Source: an uncultured Alphaproteobacteria bacterium
GTDB taxonomy: Bacteria; Pseudomonadota; Alphaproteobacteria; CAAGCB01; CAG-977
DNA length: 64,000 nt
Direction: 5' to 3'
Assembly: GCA_944390195.1 (NCBI GenBank)
Contig: CALXOZ010000001.1
Location: 62,001 to 126,000 of the forward strand
The first letter of the stretch is position 1; each line of letters begins with the position of its first letter. The notes below the pieces were generated by a model. That model was not told the origin of the DNA. It made no database searches and worked only from the letters and a program-made list of their open reading frames with translations. The translations under genes were made by a program, and so were the position numbers. Shown here one piece after another: positions 48,327 through 57,110 of this stretch.

Positions 48327-49441
48327 ATAAGTTCGGTATTTATGTTCATTGGCCATTTTGTAAATCAAAATGCCCTTACTGTGATTTTTTCAGCATCCCT
48401 TGCAAAAATATTGATTACAATGCCGTAATGAACGCTTATGTAAGGGATTTGAATTATTACGCTGCCGATACCGCCGAAAAAAAAGTGTCCAGTATTTTTT
48501 TCGGCGGAGGAACCCCTTCTTTAATGACGGAAGAAATGATTTCTTTCATTATCGAAACAATTCATTCCCTTTGGACTGTTAATGAAGATGTTGAAATTTC
48601 ATTGGAAGCCAATCCGTCATCCGTCAACCGGCAAAAAATGAATGCCCTCAGAAAGACCGGTGTAAACCGTTTGTCTGTCGGTGTTCAAGCGTTGCGAAAC
48701 AAAGACCTTGAACTTTTAGGACGGTTGCATACCGTTGAACAAGCTTTAGATGTTTTAAATACGGCAAAAGAAATCTTCCCCTTTCTTTCAGCAGATTTCA
48801 TTTATGCCCGTCCTTGTCAAACCGCAGATGAATGGAAAGCCGAATTAAATCAAATTTTAGAACTGGATTTAAAACATTTATCTTTGTATCAATTAACGGT
48901 CGAAAAAGGAACGCTCTTTTATAAAAAAGGCATTTTTCCGGTACAAGAAGAACTTGGCGCGGATCTGTTTGAATTAACATATGATATGACCCGTCAAGCA
49001 GGCCTGAAACGTTATGAAGTTTCAAACCATGCCGTTGAGGGATATCAATGCCGTCATAATATGCTTTATTGGCAATCGGGGGAATGGATCGGAATTGGTC
49101 CCGCCGCTCACGGAAGATTTATAAAAGACGGTACTTTTTATGCGACCTCCCACGAATCTTCCGTTTACCATTGGCTGAAATCGTTAAACAACAACAAGCT
49201 TGTCCTGACTCAAAAAGAAAAAGCCGAAGAAATGATCATTATGGCATTAAGGACTGATGAAGGAATTGATAGAAACGCATTCTTTCAAATAACAGGTAAA
49301 GCCCCCGAAGATTTCATGAATATGAATACCTTACAAGAATATCAAAGTGAAAATTATTTAATCTGCGATGGTTACGGTATCAGGGCTTCGTCAAAAGGAA
49401 TTATGATTTTAGATGCTTTATGCAGCACCCTTCTTTATTAA
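48323..49441 (+). CDS. hemW: HemW, radical-SAM heme chaperone
   Basis: This 372-residue protein is related to oxygen-independent coproporphyrinogen oxidase (HemN) but acts as a heme chaperone. The radical-SAM cluster motif CKSKCPYCDF lies near residues 12-21; the HemN-type extra cysteine is absent. FFGGGTPSLM near 59-68 is the SAM-binding GGTP motif. The GTG start overlaps the rdgB stop (GTGA). It closes the operon. HemW proteins are often misnamed as HemN. Confidence 0.95.
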   Translation: MNKFGIYVHWPFCKSKCPYCDFFSIPCKNIDYNAVMNAYVRDLNYYAADTAEKKVSSIFFGGGTPSLMTEEMISFIIETIHSLWTVNEDVEISLEANPSSVNRQKMNALRKTGVNRLSVGVQALRNKDLELLGRLHTVEQALDVLNTAKEIFPFLSADFIYARPCQTADEWKAELNQILELDLKHLSLYQLTVEKGTLFYKKGIFPVQEELGADLFELTYDMTRQAGLKRYEVSNHAVEGYQCRHNMLYWQSGEWIGIGPAAHGRFIKDGTFYATSHESSVYHWLKSLNNNKLVLTQKEKAEEMIIMALRTDEGIDRNAFFQITGKAPEDFMNMNTLQEYQSENYLICDGYGIRASSKGIMILDALCSTLLY

Positions 49442-49455
49442 AATTTTCTGTTTTA

Positions 49456-49527
49456 AAAATCTTCCCTTCCTGATATTAAAAAAAATTTAACAAACATTCT
49501 TAAAAAACATCAAGTCGGGAAGATTTT
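49456..49527. repeat. 11-bp inverted repeat with long loop between hemW and the LppC gene
   Basis: AAAATCTTCCC (49456-49466) and GGGAAGATTTT (49517-49527) are perfectly complementary across 50 nt. They lie between converging genes and could be a loose bidirectional terminator, but the loop is long for one. Confidence 0.4.
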
Positions 49528-49553
49528 ATCTTTTATCGCGATGAAATCGGAAT

Positions 49554-51125
49554 TTAAAACGGACTTGGCTTCCGGACACTATGAGTGGAGCTTTTTTTTC
49601 TTAAAGGTTGTTCCCCCATTTTATAAATGTTCTCTTCTTGAGTACTTACCCCCTCTTGACTGTTCAAAGCTTCATTTTCCGAAGGTGTTGTTAATAACTC
49701 CGGAGAATTGCGAAAATTCTTAATATAAACATCAGGAGCGAAAGTCGGCACTGTTTCAAAAATTTCCAAAGCCGGAGAAAGAGTTACAAACCTTTTCTTT
49801 TCAACGCCAAGAATTTGCAAGCCGCGTTCCGACAAACCATTCGGCAACAAACGGAACAATCCGTCAACTCCTTTAAAACCGGATACTGTTGTTAAATTTT
49901 CATAAGAAAAGCTGCCTGTTTCAGCCAAGACTGCGGCTAAAGCTACAGCATCATAAGCCTGAGATGCTATACGCGGAGGAATTTCTTCATAAATCTCCTG
50001 ATACCTTTCTGAAAACACTTCAAAACCTTCTGAAGGAAGATAAGAAAACCACCCTCCAATTAAAGACGACTCCCGTGCCGGAGAAGAGGACGCCCATTGC
50101 GATGTTCCCAAAACGCGAATTTCCGAAGGCAAATCATAATACGAAAATAAAGCCCCGAAAGAACGCAGACGACTTCCCTCTTCCGGTAACAGAATTGCAT
50201 CAAATTCAAATGGATCCCGAACAATTTCCTTTGCTTTCAGTTCATCAATTTTAGTTTGCAATTGTTTTTCGGACAATTTGATATTTTCCATTTCTCCTGT
50301 TTCCTCATTCTTTATAGAAACAGGCTTACCTTGACGGACATCTTCTTTCGCCTTTTCCAGGCGTTTTATTTCATCTTCACGTTCTTTTTCCAAATCTTCA
50401 ATCATTCTAGGCATGACAGCTTGAACAGCCGATTGTAAATCCTGTGTCCTCGGATTGTAAAATCCCGCTTTTGTAATCGTCCCGCCACAAGAATCGACCG
50501 CCGATTTTGCTGCCATCGAAACAATATCTCCGGTCGCATTGTCTTGAGATAAAATTGCAAATCTTTTATAACCCCTATCACAAGCGTAACGAACAATATG
50601 CTCAACTTGTTGCGAAGTCAGTGTACTGATCGTATATATACCGTCTCCTAAGTTTACAGGATCCGATGAAAAAGTAATCACTCCGATATTCGCTGAATGC
50701 GTAACCGGACGTATTGCCCGAACAGACTTTGAAAAAACAGGCCCGATAATCAACTCGACCCCCTGACTGATTGCCAGTTCCGCCGCTTCACGAGCTCCTT
50801 CTGCTGTTCCACGCGTATCATAAAATTGTAAAATCAAACGCTGACTGGATATATCAAACAATGACATCATAGCCGCATTTTTCAACGCCCTGCCCAATTT
50901 GGCAGAACTGCCTGTCAATGGTAACAAAACACCTATTCGCACCATTTCCACCGCTTCAACGGCTTGACCTGTTTCCTTTTTGCCATTTTCCACAATGTTC
51001 GCCTCTTCAATATGAAAAGCGCTTTCATCCACCTGTTTCGGAAAAAAACGAAGCCTTCCCTGACAAGACGAAATTAAAATAACACCCATAATACAAATGA
51101 ACGATTGACGAATAATTTTACGCAA
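49554..51125 (-). CDS. LppC/LpoA-type penicillin-binding protein activator lipoprotein
   Basis: This 523-residue lipoprotein has signal and lipobox ISSC near residue 20. It is followed by a type I periplasmic-binding-protein fold (VRIGVLLPLTGSSAKLGRALKNA near 67-89, GVELIIGPVFSKSVRAI, YAILSQ-like segments, SQAYDAVALAA). The family tethers to the outer membrane and, in E. coli (LpoA), activates PBP1A. A Lys/Glu-rich stretch near 235-290 interrupts the fold, as seen in alphaproteobacterial members. It is divergent from rsmI, a conserved arrangement. Alphaproteobacterial function is less certain than in E. coli. Confidence 0.88.
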   Translation of the reverse strand: MRKIIRQSFICIMGVILISSCQGRLRFFPKQVDESAFHIEEANIVENGKKETGQAVEAVEMVRIGVLLPLTGSSAKLGRALKNAAMMSLFDISSQRLILQFYDTRGTAEGAREAAELAISQGVELIIGPVFSKSVRAIRPVTHSANIGVITFSSDPVNLGDGIYTISTLTSQQVEHIVRYACDRGYKRFAILSQDNATGDIVSMAAKSAVDSCGGTITKAGFYNPRTQDLQSAVQAVMPRMIEDLEKEREDEIKRLEKAKEDVRQGKPVSIKNEETGEMENIKLSEKQLQTKIDELKAKEIVRDPFEFDAILLPEEGSRLRSFGALFSYYDLPSEIRVLGTSQWASSSPARESSLIGGWFSYLPSEGFEVFSERYQEIYEEIPPRIASQAYDAVALAAVLAETGSFSYENLTTVSGFKGVDGLFRLLPNGLSERGLQILGVEKKRFVTLSPALEIFETVPTFAPDVYIKNFRNSPELLTTPSENEALNSQEGVSTQEENIYKMGEQPLRKKSSTHSVRKPSPF

Positions 51126-51189
51126 AGAATTGCTCCTCTCTTTAAAACGTGCTTAGATACATTTTAACTGTTTTTGCAAAGGAGTGCAA

Positions 51190-52041
51190 ATGTCTGAAAT
51201 TTCTTTTACCAAAGGATTGTACCTTGTTTCAACCCCTATCGGCAATTTAGGTGATATTTCCGCCAGAGCCATCAACGTTTTAAAAAATTGTGACGTTATC
51301 GCTTGTGAAGATACTAGAAACACAAAAAAACTTTTAACCCTGATTAACATTAAAGAAAAACAATTACTCTCTTATCATGAACACAATGCCGATAAAATGC
51401 GCCCGAATATTTTAAAACGATTACAAAACGGGGAAATGATCGCTCTTGTCAGCGATGCTGGTACGCCTTTGATCAGCGATCCGGGATATCGTCTTGTTCA
51501 AGATTGTATTGATTACGACATCTATGTTACCGCCATTCCCGGAGCATCAGCCGTCCTTACAGCTTTACAATTATCCGGTTTACCGTGTCACCGGTTCCTG
51601 TTCGAAGGTTTTTTACCAACGAAAAGCAATGCCAGAAAAAATGAACTGATGTTATTACGCGATATTCCTGCAACACTGATTTTTTATGAATCCCCTCAAA
51701 GGCTGGAAGAAACTTTAAATGACATGATTGACATATTTGATCAACGCCAAGCCGCTGTTTTAAGGGAATTGACAAAAAAATTCGAACAAGCTGTTCGGGG
51801 ATCATTACATGAAATCCGCTCTTATTATAAAGAAAACGGTTATCCCAAAGGAGAAATTGTTATTGTTGTTTCTCCTTCAAAACAAAAAATCTTCAATGAC
51901 AACGAATTATTCATAGAATTAAAAAATGCATTGGCAACAATGAGCTTAAAAGATGCCTCTCATTTTGTTGCCACCCGCACAGGCGAATCTAAAAAAAAGC
52001 TTTACCAAATGGCTCTTAAAATAAAAGATGAAATCAGATAA
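51190..52041 (+). CDS. rsmI: 16S rRNA (cytidine-1402 2'-O)-methyltransferase
   Basis: This 283-residue tetrapyrrole-methylase-fold enzyme modifies the decoding centre of 16S rRNA. The motif GLYLVSTPIGNLGDISARA is near residues 8-26, CEDTRNTKKLL near 37-47 and LVSDAGTPLISDPGYRLV near 79-96. I took ATG 51190, with AAAGGAG upstream; the GTG at 51184 lies inside that ribosome-binding site. It overlaps yraN by 14 bp. Confidence 0.97.
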   Translation: MSEISFTKGLYLVSTPIGNLGDISARAINVLKNCDVIACEDTRNTKKLLTLINIKEKQLLSYHEHNADKMRPNILKRLQNGEMIALVSDAGTPLISDPGYRLVQDCIDYDIYVTAIPGASAVLTALQLSGLPCHRFLFEGFLPTKSNARKNELMLLRDIPATLIFYESPQRLEETLNDMIDIFDQRQAAVLRELTKKFEQAVRGSLHEIRSYYKENGYPKGEIVIVVSPSKQKIFNDNELFIELKNALATMSLKDASHFVATRTGESKKKLYQMALKIKDEIR

Positions 52042-52414
52042 ACAAATATGCGGAAGAACCGCCCGTTTGAATGGTTACAAAGCTGAAGACAAGGCTGTGC
52101 TTTTTCTGGAAAAAAACGGATATAAAATTTTAGAACGTAATTTCAGACCACCCAAAAAAAACGGCGCAGGCGAAATAGATATCATTGCTTTAAAAAATAA
52201 TATTCTTGCTTTTATCGAAGTAAAATATCGTATAACTCTTGAATATGCGGCGGAATCTGTTACTAAAAAAATACAGACAAGACAAATAAAAGCCGCTGAA
52301 TATTTTTTAAGCCTTTATCCGGAATTACTTGAAAATGAAATCCATATGGATGTTATTTTAATTTCGCATAAAAATGATATACAACATCTTGAAAATGCTT
52401 TTTTCTGTTTTTAA
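52028..52414 (+). CDS. yraN: YraN family (UPF0102) endonuclease-like protein
   Basis: This 128-residue protein has a restriction-endonuclease-like fold: NGYKAEDKAVLFLEKNGYKI near 14-33, then GAGEIDIIALKNNILAFIEVKYR near 45-67, with the D/ExK core in GEIDII and FIEVK. The family function is not settled. It overlaps rsmI, its usual neighbour. I see no terminator after it before the AT-rich gap. Confidence 0.93.
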   Translation: MKSDKQICGRTARLNGYKAEDKAVLFLEKNGYKILERNFRPPKKNGAGEIDIIALKNNILAFIEVKYRITLEYAAESVTKKIQTRQIKAAEYFLSLYPELLENEIHMDVILISHKNDIQHLENAFFCF

Positions 52415-53111
52415 GCTCTATTAAATTGTTATTTTTTTAACAATAAAGTAATCAATCCGTTACTTTTTTGAAACAATAAAAATGCCTAGTCTAAAGACAA
52501 GCTTCTTTACAACACCCCATCATATCACAGGACACAATAGAACATCATTACAACGCTTTGTAGATAGCTGCCGTTTTTTTTCGACTTGCGACAATAAAAA
52601 TTTAATTAATTGATCAGACCTGTCCTTTTCTGGTTGAAATCGGATTATCCGATTATTTTCTTTGTATTTTATTTTTCTGATTAGAATACGATGTTTATAT
52701 TTGGCTATTGTTTCATTATCCATAGATTAAAAAAGCAAATTGCTATTTGTTAGAAATCCCGATCACACAATCATATTCACAAGCATCTTGATAATCTATA
52801 CATGTGATCCGAACACATATCAAATTCAGTAACTTTTATTATTTTCTATTTACATAATTTACTTGAGGTGTTATCGGCCTCATGCTTTCATTCACAATAA
52901 AACACTTTATAACAGCGCTTTGGTGCAAAACAATCTGACATTAAGCATTTAATATATGAAATGAATAACATTTCATTCAATAAATACTCTATTAACTTCA
53001 ACTCCCGTCATTTTCACCGGATATCTTTGTATTAAAGCAAAAGAAACTTTTTTTACACGATAGTTACAAGCTTTCCCATAAACATATACAGGAACAAAAG
53101 CATTCTATAAA
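52415..53111. other. AT-rich gap downstream of yraN, no gene called
   Basis: About 700 bp between converging units. A 67-codon minus-strand frame (52520-52723) lacks a ribosome-binding site and is not called. There are several short direct repeats and T runs, and no tRNA-like fold was recognised. The sequence may contain eroded genes, since a parB relic occurs in the comparable gap at 57 kb. Confidence 0.45.
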
Positions 53112-53151
53112 AAAAACGGTTTGCTCTTTCTTACGAATACAAACCGTTTTT
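53112..53151 (-). terminator. Terminator of rsmG-parA-parB
   Basis: AAAAACGGTTTG (53112-53123) pairs with CAAACCGTTTTT (53140-53151). Preceding As give the U tract on the minus strand, 29 bp after the parB stop. Confidence 0.87.
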
Positions 53152-53179
53152 ATAAAACAATAATTTTAAGACCGAAACA

Positions 53180-54196
53180 TTATTCGTCTTCAGGAAGGTT
53201 ATCCAAACTCAAGACATCTTCATTTAAAGCTTGAGAAAATGAATCATCGAAAACGACATCTTCTTCTTCATTATTTTCCATTTGAAGAACATCTGCATTT
53301 TCCGGTTCGGAGGTATCAGAAAATTGATTATCCGCCCCATTTTTTGAAACGGACAAACAACGTATCAATTTATCCAATTGTTCCAAAGTTTCATAACAAA
53401 TTGTCAACTCCCCACCATTGGATTTCGATTTAATGGAAACATTCATTCCCAATATCTTTGATAAATCAGCCGCCAAAGAATCACTTTCTTCCTGTTTCTC
53501 CGACTTTTTCGTTACGGTATGACGTTTTTTCTTTTCAATACCTTCTTGAGCCAACTTTTCTGTTTGGCGAACATTCAACCCTTTTGCAATCACAGCATCA
53601 GCAAGTACTTCAGGTTCCTTAGCCGTTAACAATGCTCTGGCATGACCGGAAGTCAATTTTCCTGTTTCCAAATATTTTTTCACCTTTTCCGGTAAAGCTA
53701 ACAAACGCATTGTATTAGCAACATGGCTACGGCTCTTTCCGACAGCTTTAGCTAATTCTTCTTGAGTATTGGAAAATTCTTCCATTAATCTTTGATAACC
53801 TTCCGCTTCTTCTAAGGCGTTCAAATCTTGACGTTGAAGGTTTTCTATCAAAGCGACTTCCAAAGCCTCTTTATCTGTAAACTGTTTAATCAAGACGGGA
53901 ACTTGCATCAGCCCTGCCAACTGAGAGGCACGCCAACGACGCTCTCCGCCGACGATTTCATACTTGCTTCCATCTCCGTTTTTAACACGAACAATTAATG
54001 GCTGTAGCACCCCCTTTGTACGAATAGATTCGACCAGATCATTAATAGCTTCTTCATCAAAAACACGACGCGGTTGAAAAGGACTTGGTTCAAGATCTGA
54101 CAGCATAACCATCTTGACATTTTGAGGTTGCTCTTCGTATTCATCCTGTTGCCCTAAAAGGGCACTCAACCCACGTCCTAAATTTCTTGATGTCAT
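53180..54196 (-). CDS. parB: Chromosome-partitioning protein ParB with acidic C-terminal tail
   Basis: This 338-residue CTP-dependent clamp loads at parS and spreads along DNA. The ParA-stimulating N terminus is RGLSALLG near 8-15. The CTP-binding motif is GGERRWRA near 83-90. The parS-binding helix-turn-helix is in QEELAKAVGKSRSHVANTMRLL. The dimerisation domain ends near residue 284. About 54 further residues are Asp/Glu/Ser/Asn-rich (ENNEEEDVVFDDSF); this tail is not part of the standard ParB core. It overlaps parA by 4 bp and shares the operon with rsmG. Confidence 0.96.
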   Translation of the reverse strand: MTSRNLGRGLSALLGQQDEYEEQPQNVKMVMLSDLEPSPFQPRRVFDEEAINDLVESIRTKGVLQPLIVRVKNGDGSKYEIVGGERRWRASQLAGLMQVPVLIKQFTDKEALEVALIENLQRQDLNALEEAEGYQRLMEEFSNTQEELAKAVGKSRSHVANTMRLLALPEKVKKYLETGKLTSGHARALLTAKEPEVLADAVIAKGLNVRQTEKLAQEGIEKKKRHTVTKKSEKQEESDSLAADLSKILGMNVSIKSKSNGGELTICYETLEQLDKLIRCLSVSKNGADNQFSDTSEPENADVLQMENNEEEDVVFDDSFSQALNEDVLSLDNLPEDE

Positions 54197-54981
54197 TTAC
54201 TTGCCTCCTGTTTTAAAACCTCTCCTGCCAAACTGATATAAGCTTGAGCACCTTTACTTCTGAAATCGTATAATAAAATAGGTTTGCCATGAGATGGAGC
54301 TTCAGACACTCGAACATTACGAGGGATAATTGAATTATACACTTTGTTGCCAAAGTAACTTCGAACATCTTGCGCAACAACTTCAGATAACGCTGTACGG
54401 CTATCAAACATTGTTAAAACAATACCTTGTATTTCAAGACCGTGATTAAAATTACGTTTGACACGATCTATTGTTTTCATCAAGTCGGCAACCCCTTCCA
54501 ACGCCAAATATTCGCATTGAACAGGAACAATAACTGAATTTGCCGCTACCAAAGCATTGACTGTTAATAAACCGACGGCAGGTGGACAATCAATAAAAAT
54601 ATAATCATAATTCAATTTTTCAAAAGAAATTGCTTTTTTTAAAAAGAATTGAGGAGACTGTTGATGCGATAATTCAAAATCGGCTCCGGCAAGATCTTTA
54701 GAAGAAACCACAACAGATAAATTTGGTATTTTAGTCTGTATTATGGTTGAAGATATTTTTGTTTCCCCCATGAGAACCTGATATATATTTTTAGGTGTAC
54801 TATTTCTGTCTATTCCGAAACTCACCGTCGCATTCCCTTGGGGGTCAAGATCTAAAATCAAAACTTTTTTATCTACAGCAGCCAAAGCTGTTGCTAAATT
54901 AACAGCTGTTGTTGTCTTTCCGACACCGCCTTTTTGATTTGATACTGCAATAATATGGGGTTTACTTTCTAAAACATTCAT
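54193..54981 (-). CDS. parA: Chromosome-partitioning ATPase ParA (Soj)
   Basis: This 262-residue deviant-Walker ATPase drives segregation of ParB-parS complexes. The signature-lysine P-loop is QKGGVGKTTTAVNLA near 16-30, Walker A' is LILDLDPQGNAT near 41-52, and Walker B is IFIDCPPAVGLL near 118-129. The start overlaps the end of rsmG by 4 bp, as in Caulobacter and many other genomes. Confidence 0.97.
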   Translation of the reverse strand: MNVLESKPHIIAVSNQKGGVGKTTTAVNLATALAAVDKKVLILDLDPQGNATVSFGIDRNSTPKNIYQVLMGETKISSTIIQTKIPNLSVVVSSKDLAGADFELSHQQSPQFFLKKAISFEKLNYDYIFIDCPPAVGLLTVNALVAANSVIVPVQCEYLALEGVADLMKTIDRVKRNFNHGLEIQGIVLTMFDSRTALSEVVAQDVRSYFGNKVYNSIIPRNVRVSEAPSHGKPILLYDFRSKGAQAYISLAGEVLKQEASK

Positions 54982-55595
54982 TTCTTTTTTACCTCTGACA
55001 GCAAAATAACAGTTCCTTCATGACTGGTAATACTAGGTATCCTTTCAGCATGAAAACGATATTTTTTTGATGCTTGATTTATTTCTTCGTCCGCCTTTGC
55101 CCCCTTCATAAACAAGCATCGCGTTTTCGATGAAATAAACGGATACGCATATTTTATCAACTTATCAAGCGGCGCTAAAGCTCTTGCCGTAATAAGATCA
55201 ACATCAAACTTTTCCATCTTTTCAATTCGCTCATAATGAACAAAAGCCCGCAAATCACATTCCTTTATAACTTTATTTAAAAAAGAACATTTCTTTCCAT
55301 CACTTTCAATCAAATGAATCTCATATTTTTTTTCAATATCCATCACCGCCAGAACCAATGCCGGAAAACCAGCCCCACTCCCTAAATCTAAAATAACTTT
55401 GTCTGACGGAGCAATAAATTGAAACAATTGTGCGGAATCCAAAATATGTCTGATCCACAAAACAGGAAGCGTGGACGAACCTACCAAATTCATCTTCAAC
55501 TGCTCTTCCCGTAATATTTCTACATATTTATCCATTTTTTGAATAGAAACGGAAGATAAATTCAACCGTTTCAAAACAATATCCCGATCCTCCAC
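54978..55595 (-). CDS. rsmG: 16S rRNA (guanine-527 N7)-methyltransferase
   Basis: This 205-residue SAM enzyme has motif VILDLGSGAGFPALVLAV near 61-78. The start is ambiguous. A strong ribosome-binding site (GGGAGGTG) lies inside the longest frame, so GTG 55595 (MEDRDIVLKRL) is preferred over ATG 55619; a GTG at 55601 is also possible. mnmG, usually upstream of rsmG, is absent and the parS pair with the chrA genes stands there instead. It is translationally linked to parA. Confidence 0.94.
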   Translation of the reverse strand: MEDRDIVLKRLNLSSVSIQKMDKYVEILREEQLKMNLVGSSTLPVLWIRHILDSAQLFQFIAPSDKVILDLGSGAGFPALVLAVMDIEKKYEIHLIESDGKKCSFLNKVIKECDLRAFVHYERIEKMEKFDVDLITARALAPLDKLIKYAYPFISSKTRCLFMKGAKADEEINQASKKYRFHAERIPSITSHEGTVILLSEVKKK

Positions 55596-55713
55596 AACCA
55601 CACACCTCCCTGTATCCATGTTTTCAGCAAAAACATCAAAGCGTTTTTTTCATAAAATAACTTTTGTCACACAAAAAACTCAAGAGAAAAAACACTCATA
55701 ACAAAAAAATATA

Positions 55714-55729
55714 TGTTTCACGTGAAACA
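55714..55729. other. parS site 1
   Basis: TGTTTCACGTGAAACA is a perfect match to the universal 16-bp parS palindrome bound by ParB, upstream of rsmG-parA-parB. It is extended by one A/T pair on each side. Confidence 0.96.
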
Positions 55730-55751
55730 TTACACAGCCGATATAAAAAAA

Positions 55752-55767
55752 TGTTTCACGTGAAACA
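55752..55767. other. parS site 2
   Basis: A second perfect TGTTTCACGTGAAACA starts 38 bp after the start of the first. The pair lies between rsmG and the chrA genes and is expected to be a ParB loading zone close to the replication origin. Confidence 0.96.
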
Positions 55768-55769
55768 TT

Positions 55770-56294
55770 TTAATACAAAATTATTCCGACTCCCCCTGCG
55801 ATAAAAATCAACGTGATGGGAGAAAGATTAAACCAGTAAGAGGTTATAAAAGAAAGAATACATAAAATCCAACTTTTATAATCAATGAAATTTTCCGGTG
55901 TCATTAGCATTAATGCAGCTCCTAAAATCAGACCAACAACACCTGTTTTTAACCCCTTGAAAGCGTTTTTTACATAAACGGATTCTTTGAACTTACTTAA
56001 GAAAACGTAAAGTAAAACCACAACAATAATAGATGGTAGGCATACCCCTGATGTCGCACAAAAAGCGCCTAATATGTTACCTGTGGACGTATATCCTATA
56101 TATGTTGCGGAATTTACGGCAATCGGTCCAGGGGTTACTTGGGATACGGCAACAATATCTGCAAATTTTGAATTTGTAACCCATTGATAACGGGTAACCA
56201 CTTCATTTTGAATTAATGGTAACATTGCATACCCGCCACCAAAACTGAATAGTCCTATTTTAAAAAAAGTGCTGAATAATTGTAAGTAAATCAT
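55770..56294 (-). CDS. Chromate transporter-family protein, half unit (second of pair)
   Basis: This 174-residue membrane protein is one half of a short-chain CHR transporter pair. It starts FSTFFKIGLFSFGGGYAMLPL near 7-27 and contains SQVTPGPIAVNSATYIGY near 51-68, the conserved proline-glycine segment. About five hydrophobic helices are evident. It overlaps the other half by 4 bp, and its stop is 2 bp from parS site 2. CHR proteins export chromate in some bacteria; many have other anion roles, so the substrate is uncertain. Confidence 0.9.
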   Translation of the reverse strand: MIYLQLFSTFFKIGLFSFGGGYAMLPLIQNEVVTRYQWVTNSKFADIVAVSQVTPGPIAVNSATYIGYTSTGNILGAFCATSGVCLPSIIVVVLLYVFLSKFKESVYVKNAFKGLKTGVVGLILGAALMLMTPENFIDYKSWILCILSFITSYWFNLSPITLIFIAGGVGIILY

Positions 56295-56827
56295 CTGTTT
56301 TTTTGTCCGTAATAGAGAATCCCAATAACAATCGAAGTCAAAACAATGTAAATGGGGGATAATGGTGTAAAAGTGATCAATAAAGCAATTATAACCGGAA
56401 TAATAAATTTAACTCCTAAGACACCGGTCCGTTTCGCGATCGTAAAAACTGGAACCAGTATCAATGCTACCGAAGCCGGTTTAATCGCTTTAAATGCCGC
56501 AACAAATAAAGGATCATTTTGTATCCCTTGAAACAACATGGCAATCAATAAAATAATAATAAATGACGGTGAAATAGATCCCAATGCTGTCGCAATCAAT
56601 CCCTTCACTCCAGCTATCCGCAAACCTAAAAATACAGCTAAATTTACAGCTATCGGTCCCGGAGCGGATTGTGTCACAGCAACAATATCTATAAACTCAT
56701 CCTCATCCAACCAATGACGGCGGGTAACTAATTCCTTTTTAATCTGAGGCATCATAGCTAATCCACTACCTAATGTAAAAGTGCCTATCTTAAAAAAAAC
56801 AAAAAAAAGTTCTAACGCTTGATACAT
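56291..56827 (-). CDS. Chromate transporter-family protein, half unit (first of pair)
   Basis: This 178-residue protein is homologous to its neighbour: LFFVFFKIGTFTLGSGLAMMPQ near 7-28 and TQSAPGPIAVNLAVFLGL near 52-69. CHR family members function as such pairs or as fused two-domain proteins. I chose ATG 56827 with GGTG upstream instead of a TTG at 56842. It is the first gene after the 1.3-kb gap that contains the parB relic. Confidence 0.9.
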   Translation of the reverse strand: MYQALELFFVFFKIGTFTLGSGLAMMPQIKKELVTRRHWLDEDEFIDIVAVTQSAPGPIAVNLAVFLGLRIAGVKGLIATALGSISPSFIIILLIAMLFQGIQNDPLFVAAFKAIKPASVALILVPVFTIAKRTGVLGVKFIIPVIIALLITFTPLSPIYIVLTSIVIGILYYGQKNR

Positions 56828-56968
56828 AACTACACCTGACAAAATTAAATTTTATAATTATACTTTCACAACTTGTTTTCGCAAGGGAGGAAAGATTGTT
56901 TTCGATCAATCGATAAAACAAATCCACTCAATACACTATTCTTTTTCATTCAATCTGTCTTGGTATGT

Positions 56969-57110
56969 TTTTTACAACAGATAAATAACGTATCAACTTA
57001 TCTAATTATTCTAAAGTTTCATAACAAAACGCCAGTTTCTTTCTGAGAACAGCAGATTATTAATTTCATTACAAATTCATTCTGATGAACTAAAATAAAT
57101 AAAGCTTCAT
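56969..57110 (-). pseudogene. Decayed C-terminal parB fragment
   Basis: The 60 bases at 56969-57028 match 53341-53400 inside parB at 51 of 60 positions by direct comparison. Translated on the minus strand, the relic reads CYETLE, a stop, then LDKLIRYLSVVKN. ParB residues 267-286 read CYETLEQLDKLIRCLSVSKN. Weaker similarity (around the ParB ILGMN region) extends to about 57110, with several stop codons. No N-terminal part was recognised. This is a relic of a duplicated or second parB. The outer boundary is approximate. Confidence 0.8.

Noticed and set aside
52520-52723. 67-codon minus-strand open frame after yraN
   Set aside because: Basic, low-complexity composition, no Shine-Dalgarno and no family resemblance.
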